Positions 34,434 to 45,001 of a stretch of 64,000 nucleotides of DNA are shown one piece after another. The position numbers were made by a program, and so were the translations under genes. The notes under the pieces were generated by a model that was given only the letters and a program-made list of their open reading frames with translations, was not told where the DNA came from and did no database searches. Source of the DNA: Lumbricus rubellus (lineage: Eukaryota > Annelida > Clitellata > Crassiclitellata > Lumbricidae); contig OX243816.1 of assembly GCA_945859605.1 (NCBI GenBank), forward strand, positions 32,595,675-32,659,674, read 5' to 3'. Within the stretch, counting starts at the first letter, position 1, and every line of letters starts with the position of its first letter.

Positions 34434-34735
34434 ATAGGGCCATTGGCCATAGGACGATTTGTCACAGGACGATCAGTCATATGACAATGGTCATATGGAC
34501 GATTGGTCATACGTTTATTGGTCATTGGTCTATTGGACGTATGGGCCATATGGGCCATTGTCATAGGGTTTATAACATTTGCAACGTCAAATTAGTCAAG
34601 TACATAGTTATTGAATACACATTGAGAAACGAACAATTAAGCATTTGCTAGGTCATTAATTTTAATTGAATGTAAAATTAATGAGTAAAACTGTTGAACT
34701 CTAAAACTCGAAAACGGCAATTGAACAGATAGGCC
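34434..34735. mobile_element. Fold-back element 2, one-armed copy upstream of G4
   Basis: Degenerate CATAGG/GGTCAT array at 34434-34570, then the same subterminal sequence as 51215-51365 (GGGTTTATAACA, AATTAGTCAAGT, AAACTGTTGAACTC). The opposite array is missing, so this copy is a truncated sister of 51085-51962. Confidence 0.6.
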
Positions 34736-36186
34736 TAAAGCCTTAAGATATCCACTACAATGGCTACTACAAAATTGTTCATTGCTCTAGATGTCCACCA
34801 CAATGTTGTTCGATACTTCAGATGGCCATTACAAGATTGTTCGCTACCGGTACTTGAATGATGCATATACGGCAAGGCGCGGAGATAAGTGAGAACATTT
34901 ATTATTTTCTGGTAGACATAGCCTAGTCTTTGATGTAGCCTACTTTTCCGACAAATATAATCAGTTCTAAACGTCATTTCATTTTTTGAAGTCAGTTGAC
35001 GATTTCAAGTAGCCTAAATCTATATAAATAAACCAAAATTGCTGACGATTGCTGCATTATTGTTTTCCAATAGGAGGCGTCCATTAAATTGTCAACAACT
35101 TTTGTTGACAGCTTTGACCTCTTCCTGTTTTCAACAACTTGCCAAACATTCCAGAGCCCTTAATAACATTGTGTCAGAAAATTTATCACGCCTTCAAAGA
35201 AACATTTCTATGACTTCAACTAAAATGCGATATTATTTTGAAATTTTTACATAATTGTTACATATTGCATAATAAGGCTATTATAACATAGAAGACTATT
35301 AATAACTTTCAATAACCTGATCTTTCTGCTAAAAATAATATTTCTATAATTTTTAAAACAGCATTATAAGCATATATATATGGCCTTCGAATTTATATTA
35401 AGACAGCTAATAGACTACAGCGCTTTCAAAGCTAAAAAACATTGAAACAGTTTAGCAACAGATCGGTTCTAAAACAGGTCATCCTATGATCCTACCTTGG
35501 CTAATTACTAATAATTAGTCAAATGTGCCAAAGTTTACGTTATGGTTACAAAGCTATTACCGGTATTATTAAATAAATTTGTAACGCGTGCAAGGTCACA
35601 CAGAAATGTGAATCCGAGGCGCGGATAGTCAGCCTCCAGAGGAAGATGCAGTTAGAGATCCATGTGCTTGAAAGCCAAGAAGTGTTGTGTTTTGAGCCGT
35701 TTTAGAAGAAAGGGAGTGAAATTGAGCTTCGGTGAGACACCTTATGTAGCTGTTAATAAGTGTATGAGAAGCGCTGCACGCTTGTTTGAAGTTAGTTAGG
35801 CCTATAATAATTTTAGCCGACGTAATGTTGAAAATAATCATATCCAATATTGAAAACATAATTTGGTAAATCAACAAGAAGCAATATATGACCTAGAATA
35901 ATGTGCACAGATGCGACTCCCAGCATGCCTTCGCGAGGATTAGAAAGCATTGGCCCTGATTAATCAGGTGTCATCTGTTGCTCTCTTATCTGGCCTGATC
36001 TAGTGTAATGCATTATCATTTTATTCAGTTTAACTAAGCCTAGCATAACCTTAACGCTGGAAAAATCAATTTCACCCTGTAATTTGCATTAGAACATTTT
36101 GTTGTTCATGTCTGTGCTGTTTTCATTTTTTCAAATCACTTAGGGCTAAATGAATAAAACAAATATTCAGAATGTTTGTTTGCCGA

Positions 36187-36192
36187 TTTATT
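36187..36192 (-). promoter_or_regulatory. Candidate poly(A) signal of G5
   Basis: AATAAA on the minus strand about 245 nt after the G5 stop, in the duplicated 3' flank that also follows G4. Confidence 0.45.
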
Positions 36193-36437
36193 ATGTGAGA
36201 ATCGTGTGGTCATAAATGAGTTTTACGAATATAAACATCCTCTGTTTATGCGAGAAGGATTACATCCTAAGTTCTGTTCAAATCCGGTGTAAACCCATCC
36301 CAAGACACCGCAAGAAAATCTTTCTAAAACGTCTCTGAAATACTCAGCTTAAACGTCAATGAAGAAGAGGCAGAGAACTTGCAGTGTTTTGAGACACACC
36401 ATGCTGTCCATATAGGTTTCTCTGTCCCACAGCAAGT

Positions 36438-37048
36438 TTATAAGTAGTACCGCCTAATCAACATTCGACTGCTAAATACATAATATGTGGGAGCCAAAGA
36501 CATCTTGCTGAGAGTCTCCCATCGACCGAAGACTCCGGGAATCGTGGCCAAGTTTGATGTGCCACATGTATTGAACCACCAACCACCGTTAAATAAGGCG
36601 CAGCTGAGAGAATATTTGTCATTATCGTTGTCGTATGTGGAGAAATTCATTCCGTTCGTTATATAACCAGGACTCAAAGCCTTGTTAAACGCGTCCCCAC
36701 CGTCTCCAAGGTAACCGCTGACGTTCAGTTTGTACCAGTGAGCTTCGTCTGCCAAATTAAAGGTATCAAACTCAGAGGAGTACCATTTCCTGTTGTCGTT
36801 CGACTGGACTTCCACCCTCAACTTCCATCTCTCAGCTGTCGTCAGCAGGTGGAGTTTCTCGTTTCCAAACCAGTAGTTTCCACTGACGTTTCCGAATCCA
36901 TCTCTGTACTCACTCCAAGTGCGGTTGAAGGATATTTTGCTTGTTGGAACGTTTTGATGGATGATAATCCAACCGTTGATTTCTCTCGCTGGAATGGATA
37001 CCATTCCGGGTATCGCGATGTTTGTATCAATGGTAAGAGCCTGAAAAT
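36438..37048 (-). CDS. G5 exon 4: fibrinogen-related domain and stop
   Basis: Terminal FReD exon after the acceptor ACCTTCACAG. Landmarks: INGWIIIHQNV, EYRDGFGNVSG, YWFGNEKLHLL, LRVEVQSNDNRKWYSSEF, SGYLGDGGDAFN, FSTYDNDNDK, SCALFNGGWWFNTC, MLIRRYYL stop. The residues after GDAFN (KALSPGYIT) and before SCAL differ from G4 and G6, while the scaffold is nearly invariant. The 3' LTR of the retrotransposon begins only 180 nt upstream of this exon. Confidence 0.92.
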
Positions 37049-37227
37049 CTGTGAAGGTAAAAACGGACAAACCTTTTTAGTGAACGTTTCTCCATGGGGG
37101 TTGCGGCTACCATCGCTCTTTTTATTATCGTAGTATCAATATGTTTAAAAGCATCTTTTTTAATGATTCAATTTGCGTCTTTGTAGCCTATTCTCTAATA
37201 TCATTGAGCGAATAAGTTTTCAAGTTG

Positions 37228-37747
37228 TGTCACAAGTCTTTTCCCTCTTCTTCTCTACGTGTGACCTTCAGTCTCTTCGGAAGCTTCTTCGTATAAGTTC
37301 GTGGTAGCGTAGGCCTATCCCTAGATAACTGTTTCATTAGCTAAATGGCTAGGTTAAAGAATCTACAGTCTTTCACTGTTTTGTTAACCAACAACGACGA
37401 CGTGTTTAACTCTTCTTATTATACTCCAAAATCCGATATAAAGTAAAACGATCAGCAACAACACAACAATGACTACACTTGCGTTATCATAACAACTACA
37501 CGACTACTATCTTCATCAGTCTACTCTATCGCAACTCAACAACAACTCTTACAGCCTATCTCAACGGCTCTCAACACGCAACTCTCCTTCTTCACTTCCA
37601 CTCCCTTCTTGTACACTCAACGTACGCTCGTCTAGACGTCACGTGCTGTCCAGACAATCACCTGTGCAGACGCCGCGCGGCAATTTGCACCTGGCCTACT
37701 TACGTCGCTGTACGACAATCGGCGTGCACTGATTAAATTAGCTGACA
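37228..37747 (-). repeat. 3' LTR of the intact element
   Basis: A 520-bp LTR preceded, in element orientation, by the polypurine tract at 37750-37766. It ends 180 nt before G5 exon 4 and could supply a poly(A) signal inside the G5 intron. Confidence 0.92.
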
Positions 37748-37749
37748 TT

Positions 37750-37766
37750 ACCTCCTTCCTTTCTTT
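37750..37766 (-). promoter_or_regulatory. Polypurine tract, intact element
   Basis: The minus strand reads AAAAGAAAGGAAGGAGG directly before the 3' LTR. It is the expected primer for plus-strand synthesis, and a nearly identical tract precedes the 3' LTR of the deleted element. Confidence 0.8.
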
Positions 37767-37864
37767 TGAAGAGAGCTAATTAATCTTAAAAATTAGCGAA
37801 CGTATAATGCTTAAACTAAATACAAACAATTCTTATACTAAATGCAATCACAAAATACCTTATA

Positions 37865-40800
37865 CTACAATCTCGATAAGCAGTCTGCTACTACATTCAA
37901 CTTTCCTTTCTTATAGTTCAACAGAATGTCAAAATTTTGCAATGATAAAGACCATCTGACTAACTTAGCAGACTTCGACATTGACTCAGTCAAATAAACT
38001 AAAGGATTATGATCAGTGAACACATTAATCTTGGAACCAATAATGATTTCTTTCAATTTGTTTAAAGCCCATATGATTGCATAGGCTTCCTTCTCAATCG
38101 TCGCCCATCTCCTCTGGGTATCTGTCAGCTTCTGGCTGATAAATGAAACGGGACGTTCTATCCCCTCATCGTCCACTTGTGACAGCACAGCCCCCACAGC
38201 AAAATCACTGCTATCACAGTACAAATTAAATGGTTTGCCAACCTCGAACATGTACAGAATAACATTCGATAAAACAATTTCTTTAAGAGAATCAAAAGAT
38301 TTCTGGTGGTCCTGAGTCCAAATAATGTTCTCAGGTGTCTGCTTGCTAGTTAAATCTGTCAATGGTTTAGCAATCTCAGCAAAATTACAAATAAATTGTC
38401 TGTAGAAACCAAAGAATCCTAACATTTGCTTCACTTGCTTCTTCGTTTCAGGGTTTTTTAAATTAATCAAACTGTCAATCCTATCTGGATTCATCATCTT
38501 CTTCCCTGAACCAATGAGGTGACCGATGAATTTCACCTCACTCTTACCAAACACACATTTCTTCAAGTTCAAAGTTACATTATGCAGTCTTATTTGTTTC
38601 AAAAATAATTCTAAATGTTTCAAATGAATGTTCCAATCATCAGAATGGACTGCAATGTCATCAACATAGGGTTCAGTAAATGCATTAATCGGTTGCAAAA
38701 TCATGTTTATGGCTTTTACAAAAGTCCGTCCAGAGTTAATCATTCCAAAAGGGACACGTGTAAATTCGTACAGTCCATTATGGGTAACGAATGCGGTTTT
38801 CCATTGGTCGGATTTCTTCACCGGACAAGTCCAGTAAGCACTGCGACAGTCCAAAACGGAAATGAACTTGGATTTCCCGACTTTGCTCAGCACATCGTTG
38901 ACGATCGGCATGGGATATCGACAATTTTCAGTATATGAATTCACGTACCTGTAGTCGCACGCGAGTCTCAAGGATCCGTCCTTCTTCTTGACGATGACCA
39001 GCGGACTTGCCATTCTGCTCGACGACGGCTGAATGATGTTTGCTTTCAGCATCTCTTGTATTTGTTTGTCCACTTCTGCGCGGTATATCAACGGTATTCG
39101 ATAAGCCGTGAACTCCTTCTCTCGAAAGTCTGGTCTCAGCACCACTTCGTGTTCTACCAATGTACATAATCCAGGTTTGTCCGAAAATCTGTCTGCATAT
39201 CGGTTCAGTACATCCAGTAGCTGTTTCTGTTGCTCGCTCGTAAAATGTCCGATCTGTTCATAGTCCAATTGCAGCGATTTCTGTGTCGTCTCTGCATGGT
39301 CTTCTTTCAATGGTAGCTCTACCACTGATCCGAATTCGTCGTCCTCTTCCACGATGAGACCACACGATAATGTTCTTGCGATGAACTTCCTCATTTTGTT
39401 GGCATGGACGATTCGTCGGCCGTTTTCATTCATATCCACCAGATACGAATACTTGGATCTTCTTTGTAGCACTGTACATGGACCATGCCATCGTGAGATC
39501 AATTTATTGGTTGACGTTGGATACAGGACGATGACGTTTTCTCCTGGTTCGAATTCTTTATCCTTGGCCCTCTTGTTGTATTGACTGGCGTATTGTTTTT
39601 GCTTTTCCTCTGCACAATTCTCAGCAAATATCAAAGCTTTCTCCATGTCTGCTCTTAAGTTCTTCAGGTACTTTGCTGGTTGTACTCCAATGTTTGGCGG
39701 TAGATTTATTTCTTTGGTCCAGCTTTCCTTTAAGATAGTTAATGGTCCTCTTGGCATTTTTCCATACACCAGCAGATATGGTGCCACTCCTGTCGTTGCG
39801 TTGGGAACTTCTCTCAATGCCCATACAGTAAACGGAATGATTTTATGCCACTGTCTTGGATTTTCCACAATGACATGATGCACCATCTTCTTGAACGTCT
39901 GATTCCATCTCTCAACTAATCCAGCTGCCTCAGGATGCCCTGGTGAATCGAATCGTGGACAGCATCCCATCAATTTCAAAAATTCTCTTGTGAGACTGGC
40001 TGTAAAATTTGTGCCTCTGTCGCTGGTGATCACAGACGGCACCCCCACGTCAATGAATAGCTTCATCAAAGCTTCGCACACAGCCTTAGCAGTCAATGAC
40101 TTCAGCAAAAAGATTGTCGGCCATCTTGTACATGAATCCACTATGCACAAGCAATACTTATGCCCAGCTGCTGACTTCGGTTCTATTGGGCCTACCACGT
40201 CCATAGTCATCCGTCGGAATGGTACATCTTCCCTTGGAATTGGTGTAATCGGCACTCGATCCATCACCAAACTTCGTGCCTTCAGCTGACACTTCTCACA
40301 GGACTTACAAAATTTCACCACGTCTCGACGCATCTTTGGCCAGACAAAGGACAACTTGATTCTCTCTCGTGTCTTCTCTTCTCCCAAGTGTCCGCCAAAT
40401 ACTGACTCGTGAGCTAATTCCATTACTTGAATTCTTCTCTCTTTCGGTAACACCAACTGATACACAAGCTGATCCAGCATTTGATGCTTCTTATACAGCA
40501 ATCCATTCACCACGCTAAACTCTGATCCTTGGTCTTCAGCGATCCTCCACCACGATTTCAGTGACTCGTCATTTCTCTGCTGCTCCTCGAATTTCTTCGC
40601 ATCTTCCAGCTGTCTTTCATCGTTCGAATTCTCTGTGAACAAGTCCCTCATACTTGTCTCCAGTTCAGCGTCGCTTCCGGAATCTTCACTATCATTTCGT
40701 TCACATGCAGCCATCTCTTCTTCAGTTTCATTGTTCTCAGATGTTGTTCTTTCGTCATCTTGGATGCTGAGTTCATCTTCGCTTTCCGTGTCATCTTCTT

Positions 40801-43306
40801 GCGAACTTTCGTTTATCGTTTCATCTTCTCCGTCTTCGACTTCTGCTCTCCGACTTTGTGCTCTTGTAGTCACATTCGCTTGTAGCTCTCCTTGCAATAT
40901 ACTGATTGGTGGAACCTCTTTCAGTTCTGCAATTATCTCTGGATGTAGCAGGAACTTTTCTGGATTTTCTTTACACAGTTCTGCTGAAATGCTGGCACAC
41001 ACTAAAGTTAAATATGGCGCGATATTTATTGTCCTGTCCTCTGTAGCTGTTCCTTCGTTACGACCGCTCATCCGCACTTCGATTTTCACCAACTTAGCTG
41101 GAATCGGCTCTCCAGCTACACATTGCAAATGAACTCTGCCGATTTCTTCTACTGTCGTTCCTTTCAGTAGTTCCTCGTTGATTACTGGTATCTCGGTCCC
41201 CGAGTCAATCAACGCCTCGACTTGCACAGGCTGCCCATCAGTCCCACGTATCTCCACATTTACATGCTGCAACGATATTTTCTTTATGCGTTGACACTCC
41301 TCTTTACTTTTTGTTTCTCGACAATTTTCTGCAATGGAAGTAGTCTTTATCGCTTCTTTCAGTATGGTGAACTGCGGCGTACACTTCATCACTGACTTTA
41401 CTTCTGTTTCTTGGTTGCATTGTTCTTCCCAACCAGGAGGTGCATTTATCACTTGTATCTCGTTTACTCGAAGATATTCTGCACTTCTGCTAAAGTTCTT
41501 CCTCAGATTTGCCGCTCCTGGTGCTTGGCAATGTTTTATTAGGTGTTTATCAGAATTGCAATTGTGGCAACGCTTCTTGATAAAACTTCTTTGCTCCTTG
41601 TTCTCCCACTTGTTGTACGGCGTGTAAGATGCATTACTTTCTGTTGGGCGTCCCAGCGGCGGAGTTCGATTGTAGGCTTGTCTGTCCCACGTTGACTGTT
41701 GTTTATCTTGCGACCACTGCTTTCCAGAATAATCATCTTTCTTTGCATCATTACTCTTGGCTTGGCTTCCGGTGTCTTTGCTATCCTTGTTCCACTTGGG
41801 TTGCTTTGGACTATTGTCCCATGCTTCAAATTTCGGTTTGTCTTGGAACATCACACCAATCCGATTGTTTACATGTATATCTGCGAGATCTGCAACATTA
41901 CTAGCTTCCAAGCATTCTGTGCCCTCTTTTGCTAAGACAAACTGCAGTGGACCTGGTGGTAAACATTCTTTCAGCTTATCCGCCACTAACAAATCAAACA
42001 GCTTCTCGTAGTCTTTGTCCACTCGTCTACTTCGGACATAATAATTCAACAGGTTCTTCAGCCTAGCCGTGAACATCGTATACGTTTCTTCGGCTGTCTT
42101 CTTGGCATCTGCAAACCTTGACCTGTACTCACGAGCTGTTAACTTGAATTCCTTCAACAAGTGCTCTTTCACTGCATCGTATTTATCTAAATTCTCAAAT
42201 GATAATCGATTCAATACCGTTCGTGCTCTCGGGGTCATCAATGGCAACAACAATTTCACCCAGTACTGCTTTTCCACAGCGAAGCTATTGAATGCATTCT
42301 CCACGGTCTCAAAATATAATGGCACTTCCATCATATCATACGGCATCTTAGGCAATACATGCTTCATGGCATCACCAATCTTCTTGATCTTGGACACCAT
42401 TGTCTCACTTTCTCTGAGCCTAATCTGTTCTGACACTTCTCGGCTCTTACGATCATCTTCGTCTCTCTTCTTCAGTCGATCTTGATCTTCGATTCTCCGC
42501 AGTTCTTCTTGTTCTATCTTCTGCTGCAACAGTTCTAACTGCTTTCTGCGTTCTTCTTTTTCAATGGCCATTTCTTTAAGTTGAGCCTCCTTGATAGCAA
42601 GTTTCTTTTGTTCTAACTGCATCTGCTCTTCTCTTTCTCTTTCTGCTTTTTCCAAATTGTCTTTTCCAGCTTGAAATTCTTCCTGACGAATTTCTTCTGC
42701 TCTCTCCAGTTCTTGTAAACGCATCTTTTCTTTTTCTTCCTCACGAGCCTTTTTGTCTTCGATCTGCTGTTTTCGTATTTCTTCATCGCTTTTTCTTGCT
42801 TTTTCGTATTCTATCATTAACTCCATCCTTCGTCGTTCTGCTTCGTCACGATCTAATTTCATTTCTTCTAACTGAAGCTGGAACTGCTGCTTCTGCATAT
42901 CTATCTCTTGCTGTCTCATCCTTTCTGCTTTTTCTATCTCTTGTTGTCGCAGTTCTTTCTCTTCTTGCTTACGTTCTTTCTCTTCTTGCTTACGTTCTTT
43001 CTCCTCTTGTCTGCGCTGCTCTTCTTTCTGCTTCTCTTCTTGTCTACTCATCATCATGAATTGTAGCAACGCCTCTATAGACATCGGTGCCTCAGGCTTC
43101 TCCACTGGCTTCTCCGCAACGCCTCCGACAGCACCTTCTTCTTCTTCTTTCTTAGCCCAAACCTCGGCTAAATTTCTCATCAATTCTTCCCTAGACATAT
43201 GTTCGACTTCTTCTGCGTCTAGATCTGCTTCAATTAGCAGTTTTATCAGTCTATCAGTAGACATTTTCTTAATATTTGCTTGCTTTTTCTCCGTAAGTTT
43301 CTCCAT
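37865..43306 (-). CDS. Gag-pol polyprotein, 1813 aa, integrase upstream of RT
   Basis: A single frame with ATG at 43306. Residues 1-300 are a Glu/Lys/Arg/Gln-rich coiled coil. About 305-485 is a capsid-like region (VKEHLLKEFKLTAREYRSRF) resembling the SCAN fold. A CCHC knuckle lies at about 580-593 (CHNCNSDKHLIKHC), and an aspartic protease at about 700 (ALIDSGTE). The integrase spans about 940-1210, with zinc ligands HESVFGGH and CKSCEKC and a catalytic triad near D1036, D1096 and E1132 (35-residue spacing). RT spans about 1385-1660, with LDCRSAYW and YVDD at 1547-1550. RNase H is about 1670-1800, with YCDSS, EKEAYA and FTDHNPL. There are no internal stops, so it is presumably active. Integrase before RT is the diagnostic oddity for a gypsy-type RT. 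Confidence 0.93.
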   Translation of the reverse strand: MEKLTEKKQANIKKMSTDRLIKLLIEADLDAEEVEHMSREELMRNLAEVWAKKEEEEGAVGGVAEKPVEKPEAPMSIEALLQFMMMSRQEEKQKEEQRRQEEKERKQEEKERKQEEKELRQQEIEKAERMRQQEIDMQKQQFQLQLEEMKLDRDEAERRRMELMIEYEKARKSDEEIRKQQIEDKKAREEEKEKMRLQELERAEEIRQEEFQAGKDNLEKAEREREEQMQLEQKKLAIKEAQLKEMAIEKEERRKQLELLQQKIEQEELRRIEDQDRLKKRDEDDRKSREVSEQIRLRESETMVSKIKKIGDAMKHVLPKMPYDMMEVPLYFETVENAFNSFAVEKQYWVKLLLPLMTPRARTVLNRLSFENLDKYDAVKEHLLKEFKLTAREYRSRFADAKKTAEETYTMFTARLKNLLNYYVRSRRVDKDYEKLFDLLVADKLKECLPPGPLQFVLAKEGTECLEASNVADLADIHVNNRIGVMFQDKPKFEAWDNSPKQPKWNKDSKDTGSQAKSNDAKKDDYSGKQWSQDKQQSTWDRQAYNRTPPLGRPTESNASYTPYNKWENKEQRSFIKKRCHNCNSDKHLIKHCQAPGAANLRKNFSRSAEYLRVNEIQVINAPPGWEEQCNQETEVKSVMKCTPQFTILKEAIKTTSIAENCRETKSKEECQRIKKISLQHVNVEIRGTDGQPVQVEALIDSGTEIPVINEELLKGTTVEEIGRVHLQCVAGEPIPAKLVKIEVRMSGRNEGTATEDRTINIAPYLTLVCASISAELCKENPEKFLLHPEIIAELKEVPPISILQGELQANVTTRAQSRRAEVEDGEDETINESSQEDDTESEDELSIQDDERTTSENNETEEEMAACERNDSEDSGSDAELETSMRDLFTENSNDERQLEDAKKFEEQQRNDESLKSWWRIAEDQGSEFSVVNGLLYKKHQMLDQLVYQLVLPKERRIQVMELAHESVFGGHLGEEKTRERIKLSFVWPKMRRDVVKFCKSCEKCQLKARSLVMDRVPITPIPREDVPFRRMTMDVVGPIEPKSAAGHKYCLCIVDSCTRWPTIFLLKSLTAKAVCEALMKLFIDVGVPSVITSDRGTNFTASLTREFLKLMGCCPRFDSPGHPEAAGLVERWNQTFKKMVHHVIVENPRQWHKIIPFTVWALREVPNATTGVAPYLLVYGKMPRGPLTILKESWTKEINLPPNIGVQPAKYLKNLRADMEKALIFAENCAEEKQKQYASQYNKRAKDKEFEPGENVIVLYPTSTNKLISRWHGPCTVLQRRSKYSYLVDMNENGRRIVHANKMRKFIARTLSCGLIVEEDDEFGSVVELPLKEDHAETTQKSLQLDYEQIGHFTSEQQKQLLDVLNRYADRFSDKPGLCTLVEHEVVLRPDFREKEFTAYRIPLIYRAEVDKQIQEMLKANIIQPSSSRMASPLVIVKKKDGSLRLACDYRYVNSYTENCRYPMPIVNDVLSKVGKSKFISVLDCRSAYWTCPVKKSDQWKTAFVTHNGLYEFTRVPFGMINSGRTFVKAINMILQPINAFTEPYVDDIAVHSDDWNIHLKHLELFLKQIRLHNVTLNLKKCVFGKSEVKFIGHLIGSGKKMMNPDRIDSLINLKNPETKKQVKQMLGFFGFYRQFICNFAEIAKPLTDLTSKQTPENIIWTQDHQKSFDSLKEIVLSNVILYMFEVGKPFNLYCDSSDFAVGAVLSQVDDEGIERPVSFISQKLTDTQRRWATIEKEAYAIIWALNKLKEIIIGSKINVFTDHNPLVYLTESMSKSAKLVRWSLSLQNFDILLNYKKGKLNVVADCLSRL

Positions 43307-43570
43307 CTTACTTCTTTACTTTACAGATGCTCGATAAATTAGTAGACTACTCTTCAAATGTTTGCAATTGACTGACTTCAATTCTTTATGCACACTTCAA
43401 TAGACAAGCAAGTTTTTCTACCTTGTAGTCGTTGTGTTGTCGTTTCTCACTGTCGTACGGATGCTCGATGTATCGTTGCTTCTCCCGTGTGCTCGGCTCC
43501 TCGATAAATTCACAGCGTCCGTTCCTCCACAACGTCTGTTGATTGAATAGAATCCCTCCGTTCGTAACTA

Positions 43571-43640
43571 CGATCGTTCTTCTGCAACTTGGATCGTTAT
43601 CCTGCAACTTGGATCGTTATCCTGCAACTTGGATCGTTAT
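43571..43640 (-). repeat. Leader tandem repeat, intact element
   Basis: About three copies of a 20-bp unit (GGATCGTTATCCTGCAACTT on the plus strand) directly downstream of the presumed primer binding site. An unrelated 18-bp array occupies the same place in the sister element. Confidence 0.8.
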
Positions 43641-43660
43641 CTCACCGCAACGACACCAAA
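43641..43660 (-). promoter_or_regulatory. Presumed primer binding site, intact element
   Basis: Immediately inside the 5' LTR the minus strand reads TTTGGTGTCGTTGCGGTGAG. It starts with the TGG typical of tRNA-primed sites. I could not match it with confidence to a specific tRNA; it differs from the tRNA-Leu-like site of the sister element. Confidence 0.5.
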
Positions 43661-44180
43661 TGTCACAAGTCTTTTCCCTCTTCTTCTCTACGTGTGACCT
43701 TCAGTCTCTTCGGAAGCTTCTTCGTATAAGTTCGTGGTAGCGTAGGCCTATCCCTAGATAACTGTTTCATTAGCTAAATGGCTAGGTTAAAGAATCTACA
43801 GTCTTTCACTGTTTTGTTAACCAACAACGACGACGTGTTTAACTCTTCTTAGTATACTCCAAAATCCGATATAAAGTAAAACGATCAGCAACAACACAAC
43901 AATGACTACACTTGCGTTATCATAACAACTACACGACTACTATCTTCATCAGTCTACTCTATCGCAACTCAACAACAACTCTTACAGCCTATCTCAACGG
44001 CTCTCAACACGCAACTCTCCTTCTTCACTTCCACTCCCTTCTTGTACACTCAACGTACGCTCGTCTAGACGTCACGTGCTGTCCAGACAATCACCTGTGC
44101 AGACGCCGCGCGGCAATTTGCACCTGGCCTACTTACGTCGTTGTACGACAATCGGCGTGCACTGATTAAATTAGGTGACA
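43661..44180 (-). repeat. 5' LTR of the intact element
   Basis: A 520-bp LTR, upstream in the element's minus-strand orientation. It differs from the 3' LTR at about three sites (near 43852, 44142 and 44174). It should carry the element promoter. Confidence 0.92.
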
Positions 44181-44598
44181 AGTTGTTTTTGAAATCATCT
44201 TCATCTTCCACGGCATATGAATAGCTTTTTTCAGCTTTGATTTTGATTACCTTAAATTTATTATTCATGTATTTAGTACATTAATTTCTGTTTTTAATAT
44301 GCCTCCGCTTAAGGTTCAGGAGCTAAAGGCGAGTTTTTGAATTTTTAAATATTTTATGTATCCTATAATAAGTGAGCGTTTTTCTTGCTGGATTTAGGAA
44401 GCCCAGTGATCATCCAAAGTCGCTTCAACTCGGACACCTTATTGCGGCATTGTATAGGCTAATAAAAACTGTCTCAGCAGAGGTGTCTAGATTAACCACT
44501 GATCGGCACCAAGACTGTAACACCCGGAGCGTGATATAGTCCGTTGCATATGGAATAGGTAAACAACATCGGTTACTTCGTTAATTGTACTATTGGCA

Positions 44599-44951
44599 CA
44601 TGGTCGCCCGCAAAAATTTTTGCAGGAGGGGGCAAAACACGATAGTCAACGTTAAAAATCTTTTAGCAGACGGTAAAAAATTTTTAAGAACATGCATGGG
44701 TATTTTTCACAGATGTTTCTTGATGTAAATTTCTCAGTTTCACTTTTTAAAATTTCTAATGTGAATTGTTTCTTTTTGCAAGGAAATGTGTTTAAAAAAT
44801 CGAAAAGTATTAGTTAAAAGTAGACTTTTTAATTCTCTACTGCGAAGAATTTTGTTATAGGCTAAACCTCAAAAGTAGCAGTGAGAAAAATAGGTTTCAA
44901 TTTTCCAGGGGGGCAAGTGCCCCCCCTTGCCTCTATGTGCGGGCGCCCATG
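44599..44951. mobile_element. hAT-like MITE, CATGGGCGCCCGCA termini
   Basis: A 353-bp element, CATGGTCGCCCGC...GCGGGCGCCCATG. It is flanked by TATTGGCA at 44591-44598 and 44952-44959. The G6 paralogous site near 55500 is unoccupied. In G5 intron 3 next to exon 3. Confidence 0.85.
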
Positions 44952-45001
44952 TATTGGCATAAGCTATACCTAGGACTACACCGCATTATTTTTAGCTTTA
45001 C

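Larger units (their letters stand above)
34002..36437. other. G4-G5 intergenic region
   Basis: G4 upstream flank with the one-armed fold-back 2 copy, then the shared subfamily II 3' flank (35470-36437) homologous to 22980-23692 and 53395-54335. No further gene. Confidence 0.6.
37228..44180 (-). mobile_element. Intact Gmr1-type Ty3/gypsy-like LTR retrotransposon in G5 intron 3
   Basis: A 6953-bp element bounded by 520-bp LTRs (TG...CA ends, TGTCAC...GTGACA) and a 5-bp target duplication AGTTG (37223-37227 and 44181-44185). The paralogous G4 intron at about 24830-24850 shows the uninterrupted site. It has one uninterrupted gag-pol frame, a polypurine tract and a leader repeat. Pol order is protease, integrase, RT, RNase H, which is the Ty1/copia-like order found in Gmr1-group Ty3/gypsy elements. 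The two LTRs differ at about three positions by eye, so insertion is recent. The element lies sense to G5. Confidence 0.93.
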
